From positions 372,001 to 436,000 of the forward strand of contig JAQJVL010000281.1 in the NCBI GenBank assembly GCA_035578905.1: 64,000 bases of DNA, in the 5' to 3' direction. Of this stretch, positions 25,005 to 37,100 are shown in pieces; positions within the stretch are counted from its first letter, which is position 1, and the number at the start of each line of letters is the position of its first letter. A model generated the notes under the pieces. The model ran no database searches. It was not told the origin of the DNA and was given only the letters and a program-made list of their open reading frames with translations. A program made the position numbers and the translations under genes. The DNA comes from Stictocephala bisonia (Eukaryota; Arthropoda; Insecta; Hemiptera; Membracidae).

Positions 25005-25240
25005 CTATTGATGTGTCGTATGCATGTAGGTATTCTGAGGTCATAAACTGTGAGATGAGTGAGGACTTTCCAACTCCAGCCGAACCTAACATGACTACGC
25101 GGTAAGGGGCCGTTATGCCTGGGCAGGAAGCACAGGAAGACTCCCTGGACGAGGCCAAGGAGGCGGTGGCTGAAGTTCGGGCAGATCCGGGGTACGAGCC
25201 TCCCCCAACCACGGCGCATCCGGTTGTCAGATGTTCGGTG
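25005..25240 (-). CDS. Rgk: Rgk exon 5 (G1 / P-loop)
   Basis: The acceptor TATACAG ends at 25241; the donor is ATAG|GTAAGT at 25004, phase 1. After a Ser/Ala/Gly-rich lead the G domain starts at YRVVMLGSAGVGKSSL. GSAGVGKS (about residues 620-627) is the Walker A / G1 motif that binds GTP phosphates. FMTSEYLHAYDTSI follows, the RGK-type switch I start, in which the canonical Ras effector threonine context is not conserved. The split codon with exon 6 gives Asp, making DTSIDDEFGEK. Upstream of this exon, at 24.65-24.99 kb on the 3' intron side, lies one half of a 27-bp minisatellite. Confidence 0.93.
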
Positions 25241-25814
25241 CTGTATAGACATTTGTGTTAGAACATTTGTAAATGTAGGCTTTATTAATCTAACTCTATG
25301 TTACTTAGGAGATTAATTGACAACGTAAAAGTACAATTTAGTACCACATGAAAAATACATTTAGTAGCGTATGAACCTTTTTGAACGACCGAAACAAGAA
25401 TGGTGAAGTACAGTGTAAATATGAATTAGTGCATGTAGATCTAGAGCTTGAGTTTACATTAAAAAAATCATGTACATGCCACATTTCATGTTTTTGATAG
25501 TTAATTAATGAACGAGTTTTTACGCAGAAGATCATACACAACTAATTAGACAGAAAAGTAGGTTCATTTTATAAAGCTCATGAACATCTTAAAACAATAT
25601 AGGGACAAATAAAAGTAATACGAATATTATTTTAAATTGTATTGCATTATTGATAGTTACATTTTAGTTTTTAACTTTACGTAACACTATTTAAACTAGA
25701 TTTTAACTAAAAGATGAAAATTATTTGATAATTAGTTTAATGTATTGTATTAAAAACACTGTTAGTTATTTATTTTGAATATTAGCTGAATTATAATTAG
25801 CTATGAACTCTTTA

Positions 25815-26264
25815 TCATCTAAACGCACATATGACGCTAAGGGTGCGTTCATCACAAATATTCTAAAACAAAGAGTCATATTAGTTGCCGAGCAAAACAT
25901 AAATTCGGTGATCTACAACACGTAGAAAGGTTTGTTAGCTCAATGAACATATGACGGTGAGTGGATAAATTTAAACGAATTAACATAAACAGTCATCTTA
26001 GTTGCTGAGCAAGACACAGCATTCGGTGAACTACAACACGTAGAAAGGTTTATTAGCTCAATGAACATACGACGGTGAGTGGATAAATTTAAACGAATTA
26101 ATATAAACAGTCATCTTAGTTGCTGAGCAAGACACAACATTCGGTGAACTACAACACGTAGAAAGGTTTGTTAGCTCAATGAACATATGACGGTGAGTGG
26201 ATAAATTCAAACGAATTAATATATACAGTCATCTTAGTTGCTGACACAACATTCGGTGAACTAC
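25815..26264. repeat. 118-bp tandem repeat, ~3.8 units, interrupted by a mariner
   Basis: TAGAAAGG recurs at 25923, 26041 and 26159, exactly 118 bp apart. Units contain GTCATCTTAGTTGCTGAGCA, TTCGGTGAACTAC, AACACGTAGAAAGG and ATGACGGTGAGTGG. The fourth unit stops after GGTGAACTAC at 26264 and its continuation is at 27531. Confidence 0.92.
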
Positions 26265-27530
26265 TTAGAAAATACAAGATAAGTCGCAAAAAGTATCAAT
26301 ATTGTTTTATTTACTATCATCTGTTGCTTGATAACTGTGAAAGTTTCAGTTTATTTCATCAGCTGATTTCATTGTTGTCGTTGATTGAATCAGGAAAGGT
26401 TTGTTTATTTAGAATGATGGACACAAGTGAGTTTCGTGCTGTGATTAAACACTTTCATTTGAAAGGCTTAACACCGAAGGAAATCAAAGTTGAGTTGGAT
26501 GCTGTTCATGGTACATCTGCTCCTGTGTTGGCAACTGTTTATAACTGGGTAAACGAGTTTAAACGTGGCCGTACATCCACAAAAGATGAACATCGTTCAG
26601 GGCGCCCAGTGGAAGTGACAACCCCAGAAATGGTTGACAAAGTCCACGATATGGTTTTGAGTGATCGGCGAATCAAAGTGCGTGAAATAGTTGAAGCTAC
26701 AGGCATATCACAAGGCATAGTGTTCACAATTTTGCATGAAAAATTAAACGTGAAAAAACTCTCTGCAAGATGGGTGCCGCGCTTGCTCACAGAGGAGAAT
26801 AAACGCATTCGTGTGGTTGATTCTAAGGCTGTCTTGACAGTATTACGTCGCAATCATGGTGAGTTTCTGCGTCGATACATAACTGTAGATGAAACATGGA
26901 TCCACCACTACACTCCAGAGTCAAAGGAACAGTCGAAACAGTGGGTTTTTGATGACGAATGGGCTCCAAAGAAGGCAAAGACAGTGAAATCCGCCGGCAA
27001 AGTTATGGCCACAGTTTTTTGGGATGCACAAGGAGTAATCTGCATTGATTACTTGGAAAAGGGAAAAACGATAACTGGAGAATATTATGCATCGTTATTG
27101 GACCGACTAAATGAAGAAATCAAGACAAAACGTCCGCACTTGAAAAAGAAAAAAGTTCTTCTGCATCAAGACAATGCACATGTGCACACCTGCGCAGTTG
27201 CCATGGCAAAAATAATGGAATTAAAGTATGAGTTGTTACCACATCCACCTTATTCACCAGATTTAGCCCCCAGTGACTTTTTCTTATTTCCAAACTTGAA
27301 AAAATGGCTCGGTGGACAAAGTTTTATGTCAAACGAAGAAGTGATTGCCCAAACGGATGCCTATTTTGAGGAATTGCCAAAATCCTACTTTTTAAATGGC
27401 TTATCCATGTTAGAGAAACGTCTAATGAAGAGTATAGAGCTAAAAGGAGATTATGTTGAAAAATAAACAATAGTTTACCCGAAAAAATGTCTTTTTCTAT
27501 CTTATTCTAAGGACTTATTGAACCGCCCTT
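26265..27530 (+). mobile_element. Mariner transposon with intact transposase frame, 5' end atypical
   Basis: Inserted in the fourth 118-bp unit. The 3' end reads GGACTTATTGAACCGCCCT, a typical mariner terminus when reversed (AGGGCGGTTCAATAAGTCC). The 5' side lacks that outer sequence: after GGTGAACTAC comes CTTAGAAAATACAAG, which only loosely matches the inner part of the 3' terminus (CCTTAGAATAAGATAG). The outer ~17-20 bp of the left TIR therefore seem lost. The TA duplication is not clean on the right side (TTCAACACG against the expected TACAACACG). Confidence 0.9.
26414..27466 (+). CDS. Mariner transposase (350 aa, D,D34D)
   Basis: Start chosen at the first ATG of MMDTSEFRAVIKHF, because mariner transposases of ~345-350 residues begin like this; the open frame itself continues upstream without an ATG. 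The N-terminal helix-turn-helix region contains TPKEIKVELDAVHG and VYNWVNEFKRGRTS. The middle shows the WVPRLLTEE linker. Catalytic residues: Asp in VDETWIHHY, Asp in HQDNAHVHT, and Asp in APSDFF, with 34 residues between the last two, the mariner D34D signature. YSPDLAPSDFFLF is intact. The frame ends with DYVEK and a TAA. Cut-and-paste transposase that acts in the nucleus on TIRs. No internal stop or frameshift, so a young insertion; because the left TIR looks truncated, this copy may supply enzyme in trans but not move itself. Confidence 0.95.
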   Translation: MMDTSEFRAVIKHFHLKGLTPKEIKVELDAVHGTSAPVLATVYNWVNEFKRGRTSTKDEHRSGRPVEVTTPEMVDKVHDMVLSDRRIKVREIVEATGISQGIVFTILHEKLNVKKLSARWVPRLLTEENKRIRVVDSKAVLTVLRRNHGEFLRRYITVDETWIHHYTPESKEQSKQWVFDDEWAPKKAKTVKSAGKVMATVFWDAQGVICIDYLEKGKTITGEYYASLLDRLNEEIKTKRPHLKKKKVLLHQDNAHVHTCAVAMAKIMELKYELLPHPPYSPDLAPSDFFLFPNLKKWLGGQSFMSNEEVIAQTDAYFEELPKSYFLNGLSMLEKRLMKSIELKGDYVEK

Positions 27531-27592
27531 CAACACGTAGGAATGTTTGTTTGGTCAACGCACATATGACGGTGTGGGGTTGTATTTCTGTA
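27531..27592. repeat. Remainder of the interrupted 118-bp unit
   Basis: Resumes with CAACACGTAGGAATGTTTG and CACATATGACGGTG, the continuation of the unit broken at 26264, then diverges. Confidence 0.85.
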
Positions 27593-30261
27593 GAGTGGAA
27601 TTAGTTTATTAAAGAACGTAATTAACTTGTTTTTAAGATTTATATAAACTACCACTTTTCAGCAAAAGTGGTTTGTCATGACTGGAATTCTTCTGAATAT
27701 TTTTGTTTTTATTTCATGAAAATTTTACCGTAATTTGTTTAATATTTTATATGGATATTTTAATATGATATAGTAATTCAAAACTATTTACCTATTTATA
27801 TAATAAAGGGGTATTACCTGGTAGTAAAGTGTCCTTCTTTCTTACCCACAATATTCTAGCTAAGTATTTTGGAATTCTTTCGACTCTATAAAAATCAGTA
27901 AAATGAAATACCAAAAATAAGGTACAAAAATAACTTTTTCAATGGGCCTTCGGTTACTGCAATATCCTTTCATCTATGTTTGATTAGAGAACCCACTGAC
28001 GCATCATGTACACTTCTGATAGGAATGGCATCGCAATGTTTTGTTTCAAAATAAAACTCTATTTACTAAATATAAAACAATTTCAATGTCAAAATTACTG
28101 AAGTCAGTTCTTTGATCACCCGGGCAAGTAGCTGCCTAAAGCAAGAATCACTTTATATGCGTTCACTTTATGCGAAATATGCGTTCCCCCAATTACTAAC
28201 TTTTCCAAATTCTGCGAGTATCCCATGCAGTAAATGTACAGGGTGTCCATGAAAACCCCTTTGGGATATGGCTAAGTACCTGAAAACTAGGAAAAGGTTC
28301 CTAAAACATACGTTACATCGCTTATTTTTCCGTTCTGTGTATGAATGTTCTATTTTACATAATTTATCATACCTTTACCATTCCTAAGATTATCTTTAAA
28401 CCTGTCACATGTATGAGGATAAATAAGATCTGATTTAGTATAGCGTACTAAGTTCCTAATTTGTACCATTACAAAATAGTGAATATTTTTAGCTTTCAAA
28501 GCTTATTATAAATTAAAAAGCATCAATTAAATAAAAGCTACGACACACACAAAAATTTAAAAATTGGGACGTTTTATTTCCTAAATGATGGAACAAAGAT
28601 TATTAAGATTGGATCATTAATATCTGATAAGTTGTATTTTTAGTAATACAGTACATACTTGTGTTGTGAATCAGCAGTTTCCCTGTACACAGAGAGGGGG
28701 TTTGAACACCTGCGAGGGACATGTTAAACCACTATATCTTGATAACTATATCATTTTTATTTAGAAATGTTTATCTCAACTTTTATTCATAAATATATAT
28801 TTAATTCCGTACATGAACTGGTCCTTGGTAAATTGCTTTTAATTTTGAGGAGATGCAAATTTTGTATAGTGGAATTGAACTAAGACAGGACTTATTGAAG
28901 ATCAATTAGATATATTATTAGCAATAACGATTTTATCTTATAAGAACAGCACTAAAAATAGCTGAACATTGTATTGAACCCTAACTCTGACTCATAATAC
29001 TATTATTTCATTTATCTTATCATCAAAAAGTCGTAACTTCCCACGTATAAAACTTATATACATTCTTCTTACTCACCTTAAGTACAAACAATTATACCTC
29101 GTATATTTATTACTTTTCCTGCTCACACGATAGTAAGATTTTTAATAAAGGCATTGCAAAAATATTTTCAAATTATAACTAAAATATATATGAGGGCAGA
29201 GTAAATTATTATTGGTTTTAGTAATTCTATAATTAGTAATCAATTAATTAGTATTGTTGAATTAATTAAATTCAATAACCTGACATGGTACCTAAAATAA
29301 ACCTTAATTCTCAACTACTAATAATATCGAAATATATCTTACTATCTAGAGGAGTAAACATGGTTTTGGAACTTCATCGTAATATGGTCAAACCAACATG
29401 ACCCCAATCTTGTCCCTCAATCAATAGAATCTCTATCATTTGCGGGGTTTGTTCACTTTAAAGTAAAGGCAACATTGGTTTTGCAATTGAAACGTTTTAA
29501 ATAATCAAATCAGTTATTATTTGTTTGGTTTCTATACAGGAGCGTATTCTTAACAATTTCAATGGGCTAGATCTTATTAAAAAACCCTTTATGCACAGAA
29601 AGGAACTATTCGTAAGCAAATAGCAACATTTATTAAGATGGGTCTACATTCATGTAACCTATGCCATCATTCAAAGCTTCTACAGCCACCTAACTTAAAC
29701 CCTTTTTAAAACATTTATTTTATTTGCCGAAATGAAATTTTGATGTTAAAATGTAATAGTTAACAAAAGAAACTTTTAAACTAAGTAATTGAGGATGAGG
29801 CCTACCGTTTTGCACCAACTCAATTTTCTCCACGTAAACCCACAGTGAATAATGTTTGTTTATCAACTTGGGCACTAAATAAATGTTACTTTCACTCATA
29901 TTTCATATCCACTAATCGTTTCAGTACGTAGCCAGTAGTACTGTACTTGTGTTAAAACAAAAAGATAAACTCAACTCTGATAATTCAGTTCGAACTCGCT
30001 GAGAACGTTCGGCAACTCTCGGTCTGAAGTAAGCTACATACACTATGCACTAAGTATGGAACACTATTGGCCGACTCTCACCAAGGTCAATGGCTTGTTA
30101 TGGTGAGGAAGGACTCACAACTACCCTGCTGCACACAAGTGATTATGATTATGTTAATGCATTGTGATTTATTTAGGTATAATGAATAGCAGTGTTCTAT
30201 AGGATATTGATGTTATTGTAATTTTTTACTTAGTAAATCTTGTATCAATCGAAATAAAACT
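27593..30261. other. Rgk intron 4, middle part
   Basis: AT-rich, no recognisable coding region; contains the solitary terminus-like sequence at 28,239. Confidence 0.55.
28239..28340. other. Isolated transposon-terminus-like sequence
   Basis: TACAGGGTGTCCATGAAAAC starts at 28238. TA followed by CAGGGTGTC is the same terminus as the transposon at 53053, and the common start of several Tc1/mariner-superfamily insect elements. No matching second end was found nearby. Confidence 0.35.
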
Positions 30262-30940
30262 TTTCCTAGGCTTCACAGCTAGACCTGAGAATACGCCCCT
30301 GTTCCTAGGCTTCACAGGTAGACCTGAGAATACGCCCATGTTCCTAGGCTTCACAGCTAGACCTGAGAATACGCCCCTGTTTCTAGGCTTCACAGTTAGA
30401 CCTGAGAATACACCCCTGTTCTTAGGCTTCACAGCTAGACCTGAGAATACGCCCCTGTTCCTAGGCTTCACAGCTAGACCTGAGAATACGGCCCTTTTCC
30501 TAGGCTTCACAGCTAGACCTGAGAATACGCCCCTGTTCCTAGGCTTAACAGCTAGACCTGAGAATAGGCCCCTGTTCCTAGGCTTCACAGCTAGACCTGA
30601 GTATACGCCCCTGTTCCTAGGCTTCACAGCTAGACCTGAGAATACGCCCCTGTTCCTAGGCTTCACAGCTAGACCTGAGAATATGCCCTGTTCCTAGGCT
30701 TCACAGCTAGACCTGAGAATACGCCCCTGTTCCTAGGCGTCACAGTTAGACCTGAGAATACACCCCTGTTCCTAGGCTTCACAGCTAGACCTGAGAATAC
30801 GCCCCGGTTCCTAGGCTTCACAGCTAGACCTGAGAATACGCCCCTGTTCCTAGGCTTCACAGCTAGACCTGAGAATACGGCCCTGTTCCTAGGCTTCACA
30901 GCTAGACCTGAGAATACGCCACTGTTCCTATATACATTTT
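30262..30940. repeat. 39-bp minisatellite, ~17 units
   Basis: Unit CTTCACAGCTAGACCTGAGA then ATACGCCCCTGTTCCTAGG, 39 bp, with scattered substitutions. Because 39 is 13 codons and no unit has a stop in certain frames, long open frames appear on both strands (for example a KPRNRGVFSGLAV repeat on the minus strand). Not regarded as a gene. Confidence 0.95.
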
Positions 30941-31499
30941 TAATTCACGCTTCAAATGTACACAATCCTGCTCGTATATTAATTGATTTTTTATTTTTAA
31001 TTCTTACTTTCTGATCATAAGAATTTATAGTACCACATCACACTATGCATCGAAATATAGGGACTAACTTAGTTCATCGAAAGCCTTTAATCTTAACTAC
31101 AGTGAAACTGAAAATACAATAGTGTTTTATAAACAGCCCCCAGATATGTACATATGGAGATTTGTTTTCTTAAACTACTCTATTCTGTCTTCTGGAAAAC
31201 ATACTTATAATCATTTGACTCATTTCAAATCCAATGACAGGAATAGTATTTTATTTATTTGAAAACTAAATGTTTAGTCAATTCAAGTTTAAAAACTAAA
31301 AGCTGCTTTTAAATGCTTACTTACCAGCAATTAAGAAATATTGTCCAAGAAATAAAATCTACTTTATTAATAAACGTCTCTTTAAAGTATAAAAAGTCTT
31401 ACTTACAGTACAGTAAAAATGTTACAAAGACAATGTTTTCGAATTCACATTACATCAAGAATCTGGTTAACTTGAAGATTTCCAAGGAGTGCTGGTTAC

Positions 31500-31781
31500 C
31501 TGTGACTAGAGTTGCTGCTGGCGACACTATTGTTACTCCTGGATCTTCTGCTCTTCAGGGAATCACCCCTGTTAACTACACCCTTGCCCGTGATGCTGAA
31601 CTGCCTCAGGCGGTAATACTCCTCCTCCACACCGGTGTTAGGCATGCTGGCTACTCGAGACCTCTGCTGAGGAAGACAAAGGTAATTCGGACGATGGCGT
31701 GAGGCCCCAGGAGGCTGTATGTTGGACCTTGAGCCAGGAGTCTTCACCGACTGTGACCGGCTATGGTGAGGACTGCAGTAT
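31500..31781 (-). CDS. Rgk: Rgk exon 4 (14-3-3-type site and YYRLR motif)
   Basis: The acceptor GTTGACAG ends at 31782. The donor is CACAG|GTAACC, phase 2, completing a Ser codon with the first base of exon 5. Key segments are RVASMPNT, EEEYYRLRQFSITGKG, VVNRGDSLKSRRSRS and a Ser/Asn-rich end. RGK proteins carry an RxxSxP-like 14-3-3 site followed by a YYRLRxFS(I/V)TxKG-type segment just before the G domain. The match is strong and places this exon directly upstream of the P-loop exon. Long flanking introns (6.3 kb and 10.5 kb) carry a mariner, a 39-bp minisatellite and the satellite-bearing transposon. Confidence in the family is high and in the boundaries good. Confidence 0.9.
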
Positions 31782-33769
31782 CTGTCAACAATTTACCTTA
31801 AAGACTACAATTGAGACTAGCTGTGTTGGTAAACTTATTTGATTATTTCTCATTAAAAGTAACATTCAGTATATCCATTTCGTTGTATATATTATTATTG
31901 AATATATAAGCCTATATTAAAATGGAAAATAACAAACTTTATAATTTATTAATCTAATTAAAAAGTTAAGATAATTGTATATCAAAATCTTTGGTGAATT
32001 TATATAATCACTCAGCATTTATTTTATTCACTACTGATAAGTTATTCGTTTATGGATATTTTAAATAATTTACTGCAATTATGCATTTATTAAACACCTC
32101 TTATCCTTTGGTAATTAACTTAATATCTGTAGCGTAATAATATGTCTGTTTCTGACATACATAACCGTAAATGTAAAGGTAATTTAATAAATTTTTTTAC
32201 CTTGCCATTAGAGACTATTAACTATATAAAATAAATGCCAAAACATGAATTATCATCTGATCATGTGTTGATATGGACTACACACAACTATTTAAGACCA
32301 TTGTTTTACTGCAAACTTTAAGTTTACTAACTAGTTAGTAAAAATGTTAAAGTTAGCTAACAATATTTCGGAACTATAGAAAAGAAGAAATTGTATGACC
32401 ATTGGTAATGGGAATAGTCCATATTTCATAAAATTATAAATTGGAAAATAGTTAAATACTATTTACCATTGTATTAATATAAGTACTTCTATGACTATCT
32501 TAATTATGAAATTGATGTATTTGTTTGAAGAAGCTTTGACTAATGTGAATTATTCAAGTGCTGATCAAAGAAAGGAAGTATTGTCGTCTGTTTGCATTGT
32601 TACACGGGCCAAACTACCTTTGTATTGTAAATATGTCACCGTTTGCTGATGTAATGTATTTACTCGAGAAGACCTTCCCACTTCCTGCCATCTGAAGGGT
32701 TGTTTGGATACTTAAATTAAATTACCAGCTACTGGTTAGACCTTTATTATCCATGTAGCATTATATTATAAATTTTTAGTTTAAATGTGTACATAGATGT
32801 GGGCTGCCATTAGTATTATTTTAAGGTAAAAATCACTTAAAACGTTAATTAAACGTGTAATGTATTGATTACATAGCTTTTAAAGTAGTTAACGAAAGTG
32901 ATTTGAAAAAAAACCAGTTATTTAAAATTATCTAATTTTTTGTTTGAATTTCCTTGAGTTTTAGTGAGAAATACTATAGTCAGGGACTCTCAATGATCTT
33001 TTACACACTACTGTTTACTATATTAGCAGATCACTGCATCATTATTGGAAATACGAACTGACTATGACTCATCCCACTCATGGTAACTTTTGACTGATAA
33101 CTGTAAATCTGTATCTAGTGGGGTAGTCTGATTGAATACTTAATAGAGTTTCTATCCCATTATAACCTCAACATTTCCACTACAATAAGGGAAAGAACAA
33201 TTAAATGTACTTCTTGATAAACTGTTGTTATTTGAGGTTTAATAGCCAGACAGACATTTGTAATTAATTATTACAGAGCTAATCCTGCGTATGACATTAA
33301 CATGAAAATCATACGTATTTGTTCAATTTTATTCAGTTCTGAAATTTTTTTCTTTTGCTTTTTATATTAGAAAATCAATATTAATCTCTTAAACTCTGAA
33401 CTAGTTTTATTTCCACATTTACTTCTGAAAAACAATTTTGGAGTTAAAACAGTTTGTTTACTGATTAGTAATTTAATATTGTAATACACTTAATAATATT
33501 TTACATTTCTAATAAAAATGCAATTAATTGTTTCGTATAAATTGTTTGCTAAAAAATAATAAGGAACTCTTAGACTGCTCTAGCTATTTGCCATAATAGT
33601 TCGTATGAAAAGAAGAACAATATAATGAAAAATAAATACCAAAAAAGGAAAATATTTGCACGTAGGTTAGAGTGATTCTTTTCATTTAATGCTAATTATG
33701 TATATTAAATACATGAGAATAAATTTTATTCCTATACGTGTAAACTTAAGTTTATATGAAAAAATATAT
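31782..33769. other. Rgk intron 3, part nearest exon 4
   Basis: AT-rich, stop-dense; nothing recognised. Confidence 0.6.
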
Positions 33770-33771
33770 AA

Positions 33772-34170
33772 ATTGTGGTTGGCCCTTGGTGTGAAAGTTT
33801 TTAAGATGTTATAATATAATGAAAATGTAACACAATAGTGTACATATAAAAATCTAACTCTCAAAATTGGCTTGAAAATGAATTAATTTCAGTTTTTATG
33901 AAAAACCAGTGTTTTTGCACAGACATTTTATATTCCTCGGTAACCGGAAATCATATGACCAAAAATGGCGTCATTTTCAGATTCTCTATTAAATTTTCTA
34001 TCTGAAAAGTCATTATTTTAAATGGCTATATAATAAAATTGATCCTTACGCAACTCGAAGTGTATTATTTAAAAATGTGTATAGTTTAAAAAATATCATA
34101 GATAATTGATTCAATTTTCATAAAACCTTGTATACAAGAAGGGGTTAAGTTACATTGAAAACTTGGCTAT
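33772..34170 (+). repeat. Left terminal inverted repeat of the satellite-bearing transposon
   Basis: Matches the reverse complement of ~39780-40150. Shared blocks include GGTGTGAAAG, TAATATAATG, GTAACACAAT, CAGTTTTTATGAAAAACCAG and GGGTTAAGTTACATT. Immediately inside, the sequence passes into the first 48-bp monomer. Confidence 0.85.
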
Positions 34171-37100
34171 TTAATAAGATTTAAAGTTATATGTCACATG
34201 GTTATGGTTTAGTACTCGGGGAGCCACTTTAAAGTGATATGCCATATGGTTTTGGTTTAGTACTCGGGGAGCCACTTTAAAGTGATATGTCACATGGTTA
34301 TGGTTTAGTACTCGGCGACCCACTTTAAAGTGATATGTCACATGGTTATGGTTTAGTACTCGGGGAGCCACTTTAAAGTGATATGTCACATGGTTATGGT
34401 TTAGTACTCGGGGAGCCACTTTAAAGTGATATGTCACATGGTTATGGTTTAGTACTCGAGGAGCCACTTTAAAGTGATATGTCACATGGTTATGGTTTAG
34501 TACTCGGGGAGCCACGTTTAAGTGATAAGTCACATGGTTATGGTTTAGTACTCGGGGAGCCACGTTTAAGTGATATGTCACATGGTTATGGTTTAGTACT
34601 CGGGGAGCCACTGTAAAGTGATATGTCACATGGTTATAGTTTAGTACTCGGGGAGCCACGTTTAAGTGATATGTCACATGGTTATGGTTTAGTATTCGGG
34701 GAGCCACTTTAAAGTGATATGTCACATGGTTATGGTTTAGTATTCGGGGAGCCACTTTAAAGTGATATGTCACATGGTTATGGTTTAGTACTCGGATAGC
34801 CACTTTAAAGTGATATGTCACATGGTTATGGTTTAGTACTCGGGGAGCCACTTTAAAGTGATATGTCACATGGTTATGGTTTAGTACTCGGGGAGCCACT
34901 TTAAAGTGATTTGTCACATGGTTATGGTTTAGTACTCGGGGAGCCACGTTTAAGTGATATGTCACATGGTTATGGTTTAGTACTCGGGGAGCCACGTTTA
35001 AGTGACATGACACATGGTTATGGTTTAGTACTCGGGGAGCCACTTTAAAGTGATATGTCACATGGTTATAGTTTAGTACTCGGGGAACCACTTTAAAGTG
35101 ATATGTCACATGGTTATAGTTTAGTACTCGGGGAGCCACGTTTAAGTGATATGTCACATGGTTATGGTTTAGTACTCGGGGAGCCACGTTTAAGTGATAT
35201 GTCACATTGTTATGGTTTAGTACTCGGGGAGCCACGTTTAAGTGATATGTCACATGGTTATGGTTTAGTACTCGGGGAGCCACTTTAAAGTGATATGTCA
35301 CATGGTTATGGTTTAGTACTCGGGGAGCCACTTTAAAGTGATATGTCACATGGTTATGGTTTAGTACTCGGGGAGCCACTTTAAAGTGATATGTCACATG
35401 GTTATGGTTTAGTACTCGGGGAGCCACTTTAAAGTGATATGTCACATGGTTATGGTTTAGTACTCGGGGAGCCACTTTAAAGTGATATGTCACATGGTTA
35501 TGGTTTAGTACTCGGGGAGCCACTTTTAAGTGATATGTCACATGGTTATGGTTTAGTACTCGGGGAGCCACTTTAAAGTGATATGTCACATGGTTATGGT
35601 TTAGTACTCGGGGAGCCACTTTAAAGTGATATGTCACATGGTTATGGTTTAGTACTCGGGGAGCCACGTTTAAGTGATATGTCACATGGTTATGGTTTAG
35701 TACTCGGGGAGCCACGTTTAAGTGATATGTCACATGGTTATGGTTTAGTACTCGGGGAGCCACTTTAAAGTGATATGTCACATGGTTATGGTTTAGTACT
35801 CGGGGAGCCACTTTAAAGTGATATGTCACATGGTTATAGTTTAGTACTCGGGAAGCCACGTTTAAGTGATATGTCACATGGTTATGGTTTAGTACTCGGG
35901 GAGCCACGTTTAAGTGATATGTCACATGGTTATGGTTTAGTACTCGGGGAGCCACTTTAAAGTGATATGTCACATGGTTATGGTTTAGTACTCGGGGAGC
36001 CACTTTAAAGTGATATGTCACATGGTTATGGTTTAGTACTCGGGGAGCCACTTTAAAGTGATATGTCACATGGTTATGGTTTAGTACTTGGGGAGCCACA
36101 TTAAAGTGATATGTCACATGGTTATGGTTTAGTACTCGGGGAGCCACTTTAAAGTGATATGTCACATGGTTATGGTTTAGTACTCGGGGAGCCACTTTAA
36201 AGTGATATGTCACATGGTTATGGTTTAGTACTCGGGGAGCCACATTAAAGTGATATGTCACATGGTTATGGTTTAGTACTCGGGGAGCCACATTAAAGTG
36301 ATATGTCACATGGTTATGGTTTAGTACTCGGGGAGCCACTTTAAAGTGATATGTCACATGGTTATGGTTTAGTTCTCGGGGAGCCACTTTAAAGTGATAT
36401 GTCACATGGTTATGGTTTAGTACTCGGGGAGCCACTTTAAAGTGATATGTCACATGGTTATGGTTTAGTACTCGGGGAGCCACTTTAAAGTGATATGTCA
36501 CATGGTTATGGTTTAGTACTCGGGGAGCCACTTTAAAGTGATATGTCACATGGTTATGGTTTAGTACTCGGGGAGCCACTTTAAAGTGATATGTCACATG
36601 GTTATGGTTTAGTACTCGGGGAGCCACTTTAAAGTGATATGTCACATGGTTATGGTTTAGTACTCGGGGAGCCACTTTAAAGTGATATGTCACATGGTTA
36701 TGGTTTAGTACTCGGGGAGCCACGTTTAAGTGATATGTCACATGGTTATGGTTTAGTACTCGGGGAGCCACGTTTAAGTGATATGTCACATGGTTATGGT
36801 TTAGTACTCGGGGAGCCACTTTAAAGTGATATGTCACATGGTTATGGTTTAGTACTCGGGGAGCCACTTTAAAGTGATATGTCACATGGTTATAGTTTAG
36901 TACTCGGGAAGCCACGTTTAAGTGATATGTCACATGGTTATGGTTTAGTACTCGGGGAGCCACGTTTAAGTGATATGTCACATGGTTATGGTTTAGTACT
37001 CGGGGAGCCACGTTTAAGTGATATGTCACATGGTTATGGTTTAGTATTCGGGGAGCCACTTTAAAGTGATATGTCACATGGTTATGGTTTAGTATTCGGG

